NCBI RefSeq assembly: GCF_013697085.1
Contig: NZ_JACEFT010000005.1
Location: 1 to 64,000, forward strand
Source: Billgrantia kenyensis
GTDB lineage: Bacteria > Pseudomonadota > Gammaproteobacteria > Pseudomonadales > Halomonadaceae
Reading direction: 5' to 3'
DNA length: 64,000 bases
In this document: positions 26,596-35,877 of the stretch, piece by piece
Numbering within the stretch: the first letter of the stretch is position 1
Layout of the letters: the number at the start of each line of letters is the position of its first letter
Program-made: the position numbers and the translations under genes
Notes under the pieces: generated by a model
What the model saw: the letters and a program-made list of their open reading frames with translations, nothing else
Told to the model about the DNA's origin: nothing
Databases searched by the model: none

Positions 26596-27321
26596 TTAGT
26601 CGATGGCGTGCGCCGCCTCGGCATTCTTCAGCCATTCCCGCAGCACCCGCTGGCCACGCTCCCGCAGGCTAGCCCCGTGGCGTTGCGCCTGCTCGCGCAG
26701 CTCGACCGGATCGACTTCTGCCGCAGCAAGCTCGGCGGCATGACCGATGAGCCACGGCTCGATCCTCGCCGGGTCCACCTCGAGGTGGAACTGCAGGCCG
26801 AGTACCTGCTCGCCCACGGCAAACGCCTGATGGGAACAGGGGTGGCTGTAGGCCAGCCGCGTGGCACCGGGGGGCGTCTCGAACATGTCACCGTGCCAAT
26901 GCAGCACCACATCGGGATTGCCGATATGGTGCAGTGGCCCCTCAAGGCCTTCACGGGTCAGGTAAAGATCGCTGAAGCCCACTTCCATCTCTGGCATCGG
27001 GAACACCCTGCCCCCCATCGCCCGGGCGATCAGTTGGGCGCCCAGGCAGATGCCGAGCAGGGGCTTCCCGGACTCGAGGCGGTGGCGTATCGCATCCAGT
27101 TCGGCACCGAGAAAAGGATAGAGCGCCTCATCATTGGCCCCGATCGGCGCTCCCAGGACCACCATCAGCTCGGGGCTGTCGACGTCCAATGCCTCGAGGG
27201 CATCCGGCCCCAGCAGGCCTGGATCCAAATAGCGAATTCGGTAGCCGAATTCCTCGAGAATCGGCTCGAAGATTCCCAGATCCTCGAAGTCGACGTGACG
27301 AATGGCAACGACACTCTTCAT
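26596..27321 (-). CDS. class I glutamine amidotransferase-like protein
   Basis: 241-residue stand-alone amidotransferase domain. The catalytic cysteine is C92 in G-I-C-L-G-A-Q, and the His-Glu pair is in L-Q-F-H-L-E-V. It resembles the GMP synthase/YfeJ-like GATase group that lacks a synthase domain. These usually hydrolyse glutamine or gamma-glutamyl compounds for a partner, which cannot be named here. Start at 27321 matches the conserved opening (M-K-S-V-V-A-I-R-H). Divergent from the fusion gene. Confidence 0.85.
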   Translation of the reverse strand: MKSVVAIRHVDFEDLGIFEPILEEFGYRIRYLDPGLLGPDALEALDVDSPELMVVLGAPIGANDEALYPFLGAELDAIRHRLESGKPLLGICLGAQLIARAMGGRVFPMPEMEVGFSDLYLTREGLEGPLHHIGNPDVVLHWHGDMFETPPGATRLAYSHPCSHQAFAVGEQVLGLQFHLEVDPARIEPWLIGHAAELAAAEVDPVELREQAQRHGASLRERGQRVLREWLKNAEAAHAID

Positions 27322-27501
27322 GCGCAAGAAACTCCATTTCCTGTCAGGACGGCTCGGTGAACGAGCCAGGTACATTGGCAGCATAGCCAATGCAGCCCGT
27401 GACAAGGAATACCTCGGGTTTGCCGTACCGGCATAAAGCCGACTAGCTTGAGGATGCGTTATCGCGATGCGCACTCATGGATTGAGGAGGGACCCCTGGC
27501 C

Positions 27502-29976
27502 ATGCACGACAAGGAAGCGGCTCACGCGGATAAACCGCTGGTAATCATCACCGGTGCGTCTGGGGGCGTAGGCACCGCCCTGACCCAGAGCCTCAACGAT
27601 GATTACCGTATCATCGCGCTGGACAGAAACGAGGCCGAACAGGCGGATGAAAGCCATGAGTTCGACCTGACTGACGTGGCATCGATCAAGCGAGCGATGG
27701 ACAAGATCGCCGAGCGCCACGGCTGCAAGATCGCCGCTGTCGTGCACCTGGCGGCCTATTTCGATTTCACCGGCGAGGAGTCACCGCTCTACGAGAAGGT
27801 CAACGAACAGGGAACGCGTAACCTGCTCGAAGCTCTGGAAGGCATGGAGGTCGAGCGCTTCATCTATTCCAGTACCATGCTGGTGCACGAGCCCCAGGTG
27901 CCGGGACGCAGGGTCAGCGAGGAGACACCGATCGGTCCCACCTGGGCCTATCCACAGTCCAAGGCGCGCACGGAAGCGGTCATCCGCGAGCATGCCACGA
28001 TGCCCTTCACCCTGCTGCGACTGGCCGGCATGTACGACGAGAAGACCAGCGTGCCGACACTCTCGCACCAGATCGCACGGATCTACGAACATACCCTCAA
28101 GAGCCATGTCTATTCAGGCAATACCAACGCCGGGCAGGCTTGTGTCCATAAGGAAGACATGATCGATGCCTTCCGCCGTACCATCGACCGACGCCGCGAG
28201 TTACCCGAACGCAACGAGATTCTCATCGGAGAAGAGCACGCCGTCAGCTACGAGGCGCTGCAGAACCGTCTCGGCGAACTGATCCACGGCAAGAAGCAGT
28301 GGAAGACCCTGGTGATGCCCAAGCCCCTGGCCAAGACCGGCGCCTTGCTTGAGGAGAAAAGCGAGCCGCTGGTTCCGGATGACTTCGACAAGGGCGAGAA
28401 GCCTTTCATCCGCCCCTTCATGATCGACATGGCCGACGATCACTACGAGCTCGACATCCGCCGCGCTCGCGAGCAGCTCGGCTGGGAGCCGCGCCACGAG
28501 GTGTTCGATGCACTCGAGGCCATGGTCGATCACCTCCTCGACGACCCTCACGACTGGTATCAGGCCAACGGCATCACTCCACCGGACTGGATCGACGAGG
28601 CCGAAGAGAAGGGGCTCAATCCCGAGCGGGTACTGGAGGACTACCAGGCCCATACTCAACGCGAGCACTATCGCTTCCTGTGGGCACACTTCTTCAATAT
28701 CGGGCTGGGGGCCTGGCTGGTGGCCTCCCCCGCCACCCTGGGCTACGGCGGTGCCATGGCCTACAGCGACATGGCCTCGGGACTGCTGCTGGCACTGTTC
28801 GGCGCTCTGTCTCTCTCACTGAAGCTCATCTGGGCGCGCTGGGTGTGTGCCGTGATCGGCCTTTGGGTGCTGTTCGCCCCGCTGGTGTTCTGGAGCGACA
28901 GCGCTGCGGCCTACCTCAACGGCACCCTGGTCGGTACCCTGGCGATCGGCTTTGCCGCGGTGGTACGACCGTCTCCCGGCGTCTCGCCAGCGGCGGCCAT
29001 GACCGGCCCCACCACGCCGCCCGGCTGGAACAACAACCCCTCGAGCTGGTTCCAGCGCATGCCGATCATCGCGCTGGCTTTTGTCGGCTTCTTCATTTCG
29101 CGTTATCTCGCCGCCTACCAGCTCGGCCACATCGACGCCGTATGGGATCCTTTCTTCGACGGTACCCGCGAGGGCCTCAACGGCACCGAAGACATCGTTA
29201 CCTCCGAGGCCTCCGAAGCCTGGCCGGTTCCCGATGCCGGACTCGGGGGCATGGTCTACATGCTCGAGATCATGCTCGGCATGATGGGCGCAGCCAATCG
29301 CTGGCGCACCATGCCTTGGGTGGTGGCATCGTTCGGTGTGCTCATCGTGCCGCTCGGCGTGGTCTCGGTGACCTTCATCATCATCCAACCGATCCTGATC
29401 GGCACCTGGTGCACCCTGTGCCTGATCCAGGCTGGCGCGATGCTGCTGCAGATTGCCTACGCCTTCAACGAGTTCGTCGCTACCGGTGAATTCCTCAAGC
29501 GGCGTCACAAGAGCGGTGCGCCGGTACTCAAGATCTTCTTCACCGGCGATACCGACGACGGTTCCAACGAAGAACCGGACGAGGATTTCCAGCGCAAGCC
29601 CACCGCCATTATCGGCGAGGCGCTGGGTACCGGGGTCAACCTGCCCTGGAACCTGGCCCTGTGCATCCTGATCGGCGCCTGGCTGATGCTGACCCGCATC
29701 ACCTTCGGTGCCGAGGGCATCCTGGCCAACTGGAATCACCTGGTCGGGGCGCTGCTCATCACCCTCGGCGTCATCGCTATGGCCGAGTCGGCCCGTCCGG
29801 CCCGCTGGCTGATGATACCGCTGGCCACCATCCTGCTGTTCACGCCCTTCCTGCACGGCGCCGACACTGCCGCGACGATCAACAGTCTGCTCTGCGCGGT
29901 GGCGGTGATTGCACTCTGTCTACGCCGCGGGCCGATCCGCGGCGAATATGGCCGTTGGAGCCGCTTGCTGGCCTGA
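27502..29976 (+). CDS. epimerase-SPW-VKOR fusion membrane protein
   Basis: 824-residue fusion. Residues 1-310 are an extended NAD(P)-binding epimerase/reductase: cofactor motif T-G-A-S-G-G-V-G, catalytic S in Y-S-S-T-M-L, and Y-P-Q-S-K as YxxxK. Residues 380-495 contain an SPW-repeat membrane segment (G-A-W-L-V-A-S-P-A, later L-F-A-P-L-V-F-W). Residues 505-660 resemble vitamin K epoxide reductase: A-W-P-V-P-D-A-G-L-G-G-M-V-Y and the redox C-T-L-C in G-T-W-C-T-L-C. The loop cysteine pair usual in VKOR is not visible. The C-terminal 130 residues add about four more helices. The start at 27502 has AGGAGG about 11 bases before it. A terminator follows. Function is unproven. Confidence 0.75.
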   Translation: MHDKEAAHADKPLVIITGASGGVGTALTQSLNDDYRIIALDRNEAEQADESHEFDLTDVASIKRAMDKIAERHGCKIAAVVHLAAYFDFTGEESPLYEKVNEQGTRNLLEALEGMEVERFIYSSTMLVHEPQVPGRRVSEETPIGPTWAYPQSKARTEAVIREHATMPFTLLRLAGMYDEKTSVPTLSHQIARIYEHTLKSHVYSGNTNAGQACVHKEDMIDAFRRTIDRRRELPERNEILIGEEHAVSYEALQNRLGELIHGKKQWKTLVMPKPLAKTGALLEEKSEPLVPDDFDKGEKPFIRPFMIDMADDHYELDIRRAREQLGWEPRHEVFDALEAMVDHLLDDPHDWYQANGITPPDWIDEAEEKGLNPERVLEDYQAHTQREHYRFLWAHFFNIGLGAWLVASPATLGYGGAMAYSDMASGLLLALFGALSLSLKLIWARWVCAVIGLWVLFAPLVFWSDSAAAYLNGTLVGTLAIGFAAVVRPSPGVSPAAAMTGPTTPPGWNNNPSSWFQRMPIIALAFVGFFISRYLAAYQLGHIDAVWDPFFDGTREGLNGTEDIVTSEASEAWPVPDAGLGGMVYMLEIMLGMMGAANRWRTMPWVVASFGVLIVPLGVVSVTFIIIQPILIGTWCTLCLIQAGAMLLQIAYAFNEFVATGEFLKRRHKSGAPVLKIFFTGDTDDGSNEEPDEDFQRKPTAIIGEALGTGVNLPWNLALCILIGAWLMLTRITFGAEGILANWNHLVGALLITLGVIAMAESARPARWLMIPLATILLFTPFLHGADTAATINSLLCAVAVIALCLRRGPIRGEYGRWSRLLA

Positions 29977-29982
29977 CCGATC

Positions 29983-30016
29983 CAGGGCGCCGACACGGCG
30001 CCCTGATGCTTTTGAC
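29983..30016 (+). terminator. intrinsic terminator after the fusion gene
   Basis: Perfect 10-base-pair stem CAGGGCGCCG / CGGCGCCCTG (29983-29992 and 29996-30005) with ACA loop, followed by ATGCTTTTG. It lies 6 bases after the fusion gene's stop and separates it from the ABC exporter gene. Confidence 0.85.
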
Positions 30017-30071
30017 CAGCCGGGGGCACTGGTATCGTGTGCGCATGCCTGCCAGGAGCGACACCCCCGCC

Positions 30072-31847
30072 ATGACATCACGCCCCGATCCACGGGTACT
30101 GCTACGCCTGCTCACGCTGCTGGCACCCTATCGTACACGCCTGGCCATTGCCGCCCTGGCGCTGCTGGTGGCTTCGAGCAGCGTGCTGCTGCTGGGCCAG
30201 GGGCTGCGCCTGGTGATCGACCAGGGTTTCCTGGCCGAAGACAGCACACGACTGAACCAGACCCTGGTCGCCATGCTTGCCGTGGTCAGCATCCTGGCCG
30301 GGGCATCGGCCCTCCGCTACTACCAGGTGAGCTGGATCGGCGAGCGCCTGGCCGGCGACCTGCGGCGGCAAGTCTTCGACCACCTGCTCGATCTCGAGCC
30401 GGCGTTCTTCGAGAGTGCAGCACATCGCGACCGGGGCGCCGCCGAGATCGCCTCGCGCCTGACTGCCGACACCAGCGTGCTGCAGACCCTGTTTGGCTCA
30501 TCGATCTCGCTTGCCCTGCGCAACCTGGTGATGCTGCTTGGCGCCGTAGCGCTGATGCTGGTGACACAGCCGTTCCTCTCGGCACTGGTATTGATCGGCA
30601 TCCCTGCGACGGTGCTGCCGATCCTGTGGTTCGGCCGCCGGGTTCGTCGCCTGTCGCGCCACAGCCAGGACCGAGTCGCCGAGCTCGGCCGCTACGCCAG
30701 CGAGGCGTTGGACGGCATTCGCACGGTACAGGCCTTCAACCACGAAGACATCGATCGGCGCGACTACGGCGAACGCGTCGAGCAGGCCTTCGCTACCGCC
30801 GTGGTGCGCACCCGGCAACGTGCCTGGCTGACCGGTGCGGCCATGCTGGCAGTCTTCGCCGCTGTCGGGCTGATGTTATGGCAAGGCGGCCAGGCGGTGC
30901 TGGCCGGCGACATGAGCGCCGGCGAGTTGTCGGCCTTCGTCTTTTATTCCGTGCTCGCCGCCGGCGCGGTGGCAACCCTGACGGAAGTCGCCGGCGACGT
31001 GCAGCGGGCCGCGGGCGCCGCCGAGCGGCTGCTCGAACTGCTCGATGCCGAACCCGGCATCCGCCCACCACCCCAGCCGACGCCGCTCCCCACACCGGTG
31101 CGCGGTGAGATTCGCCTTGAAGGGGCGAGCTTCACCTATCCTGGTCGCGAGGCGCCAGCGCTCGACTGCCTCGACCTGTGGATTCGCCCTGGCGAGCGCA
31201 TCGCCCTGGTGGGGCCTTCCGGCGCCGGCAAGAGTACCTTGCTGGGGCTGCTGCTGCGTTTCCACGATCCCGATCAGGGGCGGCTGATGCTGGATGGCGT
31301 CGACCTGCGCGAGTTCGATCCGCGCGAACTGCGAGCCGCCATGGGCCTGGTGGCCCAGGAGCCGGTGCTTTTCACCGGTACGGTGGCCGACAATCTGCGC
31401 TACGGCAAGCCCGATGCCAGCCTCGACGAGCTGCGTGCTGCAGCGCACGATGCCAACGCGCTGGGGTTCATCGATGCCCTGCCCCGCGGCTTCGACACCG
31501 CGCTGGGCCCAGGCGGCGTACAGCTATCCGGCGGCCAGCGCCAGCGCCTGGCGATTGCCCGGGCTCTGCTAAAGAACCCACGCGTCCTGCTGCTGGATGA
31601 AGCCACCAGCGCCCTGGATGCCAAGAGTGAGCGCCTGGTTCAGCAGGCCCTGGACAGGCTGATGGCCGGGCGTACCAGCCTGGTGATCGCCCACCGACTG
31701 GCGACCGTGACTGCCGCCGACCGCCTGCTGGTACTCGATGAGGGGCGCCTGGTCGCCTCCGGCCGGCATCCTGAGTTGCTCGAGCAGAGTCCGCTTTACC
31801 GCCATCTGGCGGAGCTGCAGTTTGGGCGGCATCGGGCGCAAGCGTGA
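30072..31847 (+). CDS. ABC exporter, fused transmembrane and ATPase domains (MsbA-like half-transporter)
   Basis: 591-residue half-transporter. Residues 1-320 form a six-helix type IV exporter domain (F-F-E-S-A-A-H-R-D-R-G-A-A-E-I-A-S-R-L is the second coupling helix region), and 345-580 an ATPase with Walker A G-P-S-G-A-G-K-S-T, signature L-S-G-G-Q-R-Q-R, Walker B V-L-L-L-D-E-A-T-S and switch H in V-I-A-H-R-L. It works as a dimer. Substrate could be a lipid, peptide or drug; nothing decides. The start at 30072 has AGGAG about 13 bases before; an upstream ATG at 30045 is possible. Confidence 0.9.
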   Translation: MTSRPDPRVLLRLLTLLAPYRTRLAIAALALLVASSSVLLLGQGLRLVIDQGFLAEDSTRLNQTLVAMLAVVSILAGASALRYYQVSWIGERLAGDLRRQVFDHLLDLEPAFFESAAHRDRGAAEIASRLTADTSVLQTLFGSSISLALRNLVMLLGAVALMLVTQPFLSALVLIGIPATVLPILWFGRRVRRLSRHSQDRVAELGRYASEALDGIRTVQAFNHEDIDRRDYGERVEQAFATAVVRTRQRAWLTGAAMLAVFAAVGLMLWQGGQAVLAGDMSAGELSAFVFYSVLAAGAVATLTEVAGDVQRAAGAAERLLELLDAEPGIRPPPQPTPLPTPVRGEIRLEGASFTYPGREAPALDCLDLWIRPGERIALVGPSGAGKSTLLGLLLRFHDPDQGRLMLDGVDLREFDPRELRAAMGLVAQEPVLFTGTVADNLRYGKPDASLDELRAAAHDANALGFIDALPRGFDTALGPGGVQLSGGQRQRLAIARALLKNPRVLLLDEATSALDAKSERLVQQALDRLMAGRTSLVIAHRLATVTAADRLLVLDEGRLVASGRHPELLEQSPLYRHLAELQFGRHRAQA

Positions 31848-31862
31848 CTTCGCGCGCCCGTT

Positions 31863-32840
31863 TCAGATCGTGTTGCGCAGGCCCAACTCGTAAGGATGCG
31901 GATCCAGGTACGTCTGTCGGCGGATATACTCCGAGCCGTGGCGCTTGAGGTAATGGTTGAGCAGGCGAACCGGCACGGCAAGGTGGACATGCCCCAGGCG
32001 GTACTCCTCCACCGCCCCCAGCAGGTCCTGCTTCACTTCGCTGTCCACCGCATCCTTCAGATACCCCATGATGTGCATGAGGGCGTTGGTGTGAGTCTTG
32101 CGCGTGGCTGGACGTGACAGTGCCGCCATGAACCGCTGCAGGTAGCGATGCTTTACTGACTCCAACGGCTGGGCGTGCGCCTCGCTGCCCAGATAACGGC
32201 CCAGCTCGCGATAGGCCTCCACATGGTGCGCCATGAGCAGGTACTTCTGACGACTGTGGAACTGGATCAGGGCGTGGTAGTCACCCGCCCCCTCGACGTG
32301 GCGTTTCCAGTCGTCGAAGGCGAAAACGCGGGTAATGAAATTCTCGCGCAGAACGGCATCGTTCATGCGCGCCTCCTCCTCCAGGGGCAGTTCGGGGTAG
32401 AGCACACGCAATACCCGCACGAATATCCCGGAATCGGAGTGGCTGGGCATGCCGTTCTGGTGATAGACCTTGACCCGCTCCAGCCCACAGCTAGGCGAGC
32501 CCTTCATCAAGACGAAACCGCGCAGGTGGCGATGGCGCGCGACGAATGCCTCACCGACGTCACGCAGCCGCTCGGTCACGTCGAGGCTCGGGTCGACGGT
32601 GCCTACGACCCTGGGTGGCTCCTCCGGTGCCCCGACCAGACGGATCGGCTCCCGCGGCACGCCCAGCCCGGCTTCGAGTTCGGGGCAGAAAGGCTCGAAG
32701 TCAAAGCACTCCTGCAGCACTTCCAGGCAGTAGCGGGAACGCTTGTGCCCGCCGTTGTAGCGGACCTGCTCACCCATCAGGCAGGCACTGATGCCCACCG
32801 GGATGCGGGGCGGCGACGATGTCGATTCAGCCAAGGCCAT
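31863..32840 (-). CDS. DUF523/DUF1722 (YbgA-like) protein
   Basis: 325-residue cytosolic protein with two joined domains. The first 150 residues are DUF523 (I-P-V-G-I-S-A-C-L-M-G-E, Y-N-G-G-H-K-R-S, and G-S-P-S-C-G-L-E-R-V with conserved cysteines). The rest is DUF1722/YbgA (K-Y-L-L-M-A-H-H-V-E-A-Y, then H-T-N-A-L-M-H-I-M-G-Y). The fusion is common in gammaproteobacteria; in some genomes it lies near photolyase, in others it stands alone as here. Start could also be 14 codons earlier. Confidence 0.88.
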   Translation of the reverse strand: MALAESTSSPPRIPVGISACLMGEQVRYNGGHKRSRYCLEVLQECFDFEPFCPELEAGLGVPREPIRLVGAPEEPPRVVGTVDPSLDVTERLRDVGEAFVARHRHLRGFVLMKGSPSCGLERVKVYHQNGMPSHSDSGIFVRVLRVLYPELPLEEEARMNDAVLRENFITRVFAFDDWKRHVEGAGDYHALIQFHSRQKYLLMAHHVEAYRELGRYLGSEAHAQPLESVKHRYLQRFMAALSRPATRKTHTNALMHIMGYLKDAVDSEVKQDLLGAVEEYRLGHVHLAVPVRLLNHYLKRHGSEYIRRQTYLDPHPYELGLRNTI

Positions 32841-32905
32841 GCTCCAGTCAAAGGCTCTGCCCCATCGTCGCCGGTCTATCATTCACGGGCAAGCTCGCCC
32901 GGTGC

Positions 32906-34690
32906 CTAGAAGGTTTCCCACTCGGCGTCGACCACCGCTTCCTCCCGCCTGGCGGTTGCCTTTCGCACCGGTGTGGCGGGAGTCGGCAGGGCCATCTGAC
33001 GTTCGCTGGTCGAGGCGGCTATCGCTTCCTCTCCGCCCAGCACGAAAGTATTGATCAAGCGGCTCAACTGCTCTGCCTGGCTGCGCATGGCTGCGGCCGT
33101 GTCGGTATTGTGGCCCACCATGGCGGCGTTCTGCTGGGTCATCGTATCCATCTGGCTCACGGCTGCATTGACCTCCTGGATGCCGATGCTCTGCTCCCGC
33201 GAGCCGGCACTGATCTCGGCGATGACATCGTTGACCTGATTGATGCTGGTGAATATCTCCTGCATGGTGACGCCGGCCTGATGGACGATCTCCGTTCCAT
33301 GACGGGTGCGTGTCATCGATTCGTCGATCAATACCTTGATCTCACGGGCGGCATCGGCCGAACGCTGCGCCAGGGAGCGCACCTCCTGGGCCACCACGGC
33401 AAAGCCGCGACCATGTTCACCGGCCCGGGCCGCCTCGACGGAGGCGTTGAGGGCAAGAATATTGGTCTGGAACGCAATGCCATCGATCAGAGAAACGAAC
33501 TCACCGATCCGACTCGATGATGCATTGATCTGCTCCATGGTCTCCTCGACCCGCTGCATCGACTCCTTGCCCTGCCGCGCCACATCGGCGCTGCTCGTCA
33601 CCAGTCGATCCGCCTGCTGGGTATGCTCGGCATTGTTCTGCACGGTGGAGGTGATCTCCTCCATGGCCGAGGAGGTCTGCTGCAGGTTGGCCGCGGCCTG
33701 GTCGGTGCGCGAAGCCAGCTCATCGCTGCTGCGAGCAATGCTCAACGAAGCCGAGTGCACATCGTTGGCCCCGGTTCTCACTTCACGCAACGTGGCCTGG
33801 ATACGAGACAGGAACCCATTGAACTGTCGGGCCAGCTCCCCGATCTCGTCCTTGCTGGTAACTCGCAGGCGCCGGGTCAGATCCCCTCGCCCTTCTGCAA
33901 CGCCTTGGGCGATCTCGTGCATGTCGCTGGCGGTGCGGCGTATCTGGCGCACCGTACGGCGGGTGATCCAGATCGCCAGGACCGTGATGGTGAGATTGAT
34001 GACTGAAGCAATCAACCAGAGTCGTACCAGCGTTTCGACCAGATCCTTCCGGGCAGCCTCTTCAATCTCCGCCATGGCGGCATCGACGCCGGTGGCGTAC
34101 ACGCCGGCACCAACCACCCAGTTCCACGCCGGCACGGGTACGACATGGGAGTACTTGGGCTCCACGTTTCCGGTTGACGGGTTGGGCCATTCATATTCGT
34201 ACTCCCCCCCACCATCACGTGCGATATCGATCATGTCGCGGATCAGCGGCTTGCCGCCGGGATCCTGTGCGGCCAGCATATTGCGCCCTTCCTGCTCGGG
34301 CACGGCCGGCTGCACAAGCATGGTCCCCTCGTCATCGAAGATGAAGACGTAATTGTCCCCATCGAAGCGCAGGTCACGCAGCAGCTCGAGGGCAGCCAGG
34401 CGAGCCTCGTCCGGGTCTGCGATAGTGTCAGCCACGCTCTCGACCAGGGTACCGGCCATACCGACGATGCTCTCGACGCCTTGGCGACGAGCCTCGAGCA
34501 TCAGGCTACGCTGCTGTTCCAGCTGTGAGCGGTTGGACTCGACACGCTCGAGACCTTCCAGGACCAGCAGGAAGGTCGAAGAGATGATCAGTGGCACGAG
34601 GACCAGCAACAGGATCTTGTTCTGCAGATTAAGCGCCAGCAGTCGCTTCAAGCCGGCGAACATGCTCCCTCTGAGTGCGTACGTTTTCAT
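32906..34690 (-). CDS. methyl-accepting chemotaxis protein with periplasmic Cache domain
   Basis: 594-residue chemoreceptor. Transmembrane helix 1 lies near residues 22-42. A single Cache_2 domain (about 60-190; [14 protein letters not shown] and [10 protein letters not shown]) is followed by helix 2, a HAMP domain, and the long signalling coiled coil with hairpin tip motif [13 protein letters not shown]. The last five residues are E-W-E-T-F, very like the NWETF tether for CheR. Cache_2 receptors usually sense small organic acids. Start at 34690 retains the short cytosolic stretch; ATG at 34663 is the alternative. Confidence 0.92.
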   Translation of the reverse strand: MKTYALRGSMFAGLKRLLALNLQNKILLLVLVPLIISSTFLLVLEGLERVESNRSQLEQQRSLMLEARRQGVESIVGMAGTLVESVADTIADPDEARLAALELLRDLRFDGDNYVFIFDDEGTMLVQPAVPEQEGRNMLAAQDPGGKPLIRDMIDIARDGGGEYEYEWPNPSTGNVEPKYSHVVPVPAWNWVVGAGVYATGVDAAMAEIEEAARKDLVETLVRLWLIASVINLTITVLAIWITRRTVRQIRRTASDMHEIAQGVAEGRGDLTRRLRVTSKDEIGELARQFNGFLSRIQATLREVRTGANDVHSASLSIARSSDELASRTDQAAANLQQTSSAMEEITSTVQNNAEHTQQADRLVTSSADVARQGKESMQRVEETMEQINASSSRIGEFVSLIDGIAFQTNILALNASVEAARAGEHGRGFAVVAQEVRSLAQRSADAAREIKVLIDESMTRTRHGTEIVHQAGVTMQEIFTSINQVNDVIAEISAGSREQSIGIQEVNAAVSQMDTMTQQNAAMVGHNTDTAAAMRSQAEQLSRLINTFVLGGEEAIAASTSERQMALPTPATPVRKATARREEAVVDAEWETF

Positions 34691-34930
34691 GCCGTTCTCG
34701 CTGTGGTGGGCAGTGTTGTTATGTGAATCGAGAGGGTATGAAGCAGCAGAGAGGCTGTAAGTACCAGAGGTCCTAATACCAATGAATATCGACATTTTAA
34801 TCTTTATTGACATGCATCAACCCAGTGTGACCTTGCTAGCTTGTTGCAAGGGTCTTCTTGACTGAGCGCGATACTGCGAGAGAAAGCCCAACCTTTCTTT
34901 GCACGGGGGAAACCCGACTTGTCTTGATAG
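34691..34930. other. AT-rich interval upstream of the chemoreceptor gene
   Basis: Bases 34700-34860 are AT-rich and must contain the chemoreceptor promoter on the minus strand. I see no gene on either strand. Bases 34860-34930 carry no recognisable N-terminal part of the KGG gene that follows. Confidence 0.5.
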
Positions 34931-35032
34931 GCCGGCCAGAAGGGCGGTCAGCACAGCGGAGGGAACTTCGCCAACGATCCACAGAAAGCCGCCGAAGCAG
35001 GCCGTAAGGGCGGCAAGAACCAGGGCCGCTGA
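34931..35032 (+). pseudogene. remnant of a KGG-repeat general stress protein gene (con-10/GsiB type)
   Basis: The frame starting at 34931 reads A-G-Q-K-G-G-Q-H-S-G-G-N-F-A-N-D-P and then A-E-A-G-R-K-G-G-K-N-Q-G-R, ending in TGA at 35030-35032. This is the C-terminal half of a KGG-motif stress protein. A TAG at 34928-34930 is immediately upstream in frame, and no start codon or first KGG unit (such as F-A-S-M-D) is found in any frame, so the 5' part is lost. A hairpin lies just after, as a normal gene end would have. Confidence 0.75.
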
Positions 35033-35045
35033 AGCGGCTTGCAGT

Positions 35046-35073
35046 GTCGATGCTCCCGAGTGGGAGCATCGAC
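35046..35073. terminator. hairpin after the KGG remnant
   Basis: A perfect 12-base stem GTCGATGCTCCC / GGGAGCATCGAC with GAGT loop, 13 bases beyond the KGG stop. No T-run follows on the plus strand, so it is a weak or residual terminator. Confidence 0.55.
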
Positions 35074-35121
35074 CAAGGTCGAGTTGCAACGTCAGCGCGT
35101 AGCACTCAGCCTAACAGACAT

Positions 35122-35145
35122 AAAAAAGACCCCCCGAAGGGGGTC
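35122..35145 (-). terminator. strong minus-strand intrinsic terminator with UUCG loop
   Basis: On the minus strand GACCCCC-TTCG-GGGGGTC is followed by TTTTTT (35127-35122): a 7-base G/C stem closed by the extra-stable cUUCGg tetraloop. The nearest accepted upstream gene, DUF503, ends 338 bases away, so what transcript it ends is unclear. Confidence 0.9.
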
Positions 35146-35483
35146 AGGTGGAGCACGCCAGCTCACATCGGTATATCGCCTCGCTATCGTTCAGCTATTG
35201 GCGACGTTGCTCAGAAGGTGTTATTGATGCAGGCCTTCCAGAGCGTTGATCGGTCACTCAGCAACTGTATCTCTTGCCTCGTTACCAAATACAATGCGAT
35301 AGTCGCGCCAACAATCTAAGAACCCCATATAAAACAAAGACCTGCAAGAAAAACAGCACGCAGGATTTGTGCCATACGCCGCCAGCTCACCCCATTTTGC
35401 ACCGTCGATGCTCAAGACAGAGGCCTGTTGCCGCATTTTGATGCATTGCAAAATCAGCGAGCTGTCATATGCCGAGCGATCGG
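35146..35483. other. 338-base interval without an accepted gene
   Basis: Bounded by the UUCG terminator and the DUF503 stop. A minus-strand open frame of 65 codons (35451-35254) ends C-W-R-D-Y-R-I-V-F-G-N-E-A-R, matching no family I know, without a clear ribosome site. It may be a long 3' untranslated region, a small RNA, or a gene remnant. Confidence 0.45.
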
Positions 35484-35765
35484 CTACAGCATGTCTAGTG
35501 AAACCTTGCTCACCCTACCATCCACCGTTCGCTGCAACTTGTCTTCGATCTCGCTGCACAGCGACTCCACCTTCTGTCGCTCGTTCCCAGTCACCACGAA
35601 AGTCCACTCGCTCGCTTCGAGCCGATCGTGCTGGCCGCTCTCGCACACGGCCACCGCCGGATTTCGGCCGAAGCGCTCGTGCAGTCCCCCCATGCGTTGT
35701 CGCTTCTCCTTGAGCGAGACACAACCCGGCAGGGAAAACTCGAGCGTCAGCACGGCAATGAACAT
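35484..35765 (-). CDS. DUF503 family protein (YlxP-like)
   Basis: 93-residue protein of the DUF503 family. It opens M-F-I-A-V-L-T-L-E-F-S-L-P-G-C-V-S-L-K-E, the family signature with K-E-K-R next, and continues with a strand-helix pattern (A-V-C-E-S-G-Q-H-D, then W-T-F-V-V-T-G-N-E). The start at 35765 has AGGAG 10 bases upstream. YlxP homologues sit near rbfA and truB in Firmicutes; here it stands alone. Ribosome maturation is only a suggestion from that context. Confidence 0.85.
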   Translation of the reverse strand: MFIAVLTLEFSLPGCVSLKEKRQRMGGLHERFGRNPAVAVCESGQHDRLEASEWTFVVTGNERQKVESLCSEIEDKLQRTVDGRVSKVSLDML

Positions 35766-35877
35766 GCGAATGGAGCTCCTTTGAGTGGATGGCCGCCTGG
35801 GCCAATCGACCGATGCGTCGTTCACCCGTTCAGATATGGCCCAGGCAGGCCGCTTTCAAGCGGCAGCCGCAACGCGC

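Noticed and set aside
34760..34812. Flagellar sigma-28 promoter upstream of the chemoreceptor gene
   Set aside because: TCAA and GTCGATAT elements exist on the minus strand, but the spacer is 13 instead of about 15 bases; not convincing.
35100..35160. tRNA or small structured RNA at the UUCG hairpin
   Set aside because: No cloverleaf or anticodon arm can be built; the hairpin plus T-run is sufficient as a terminator.
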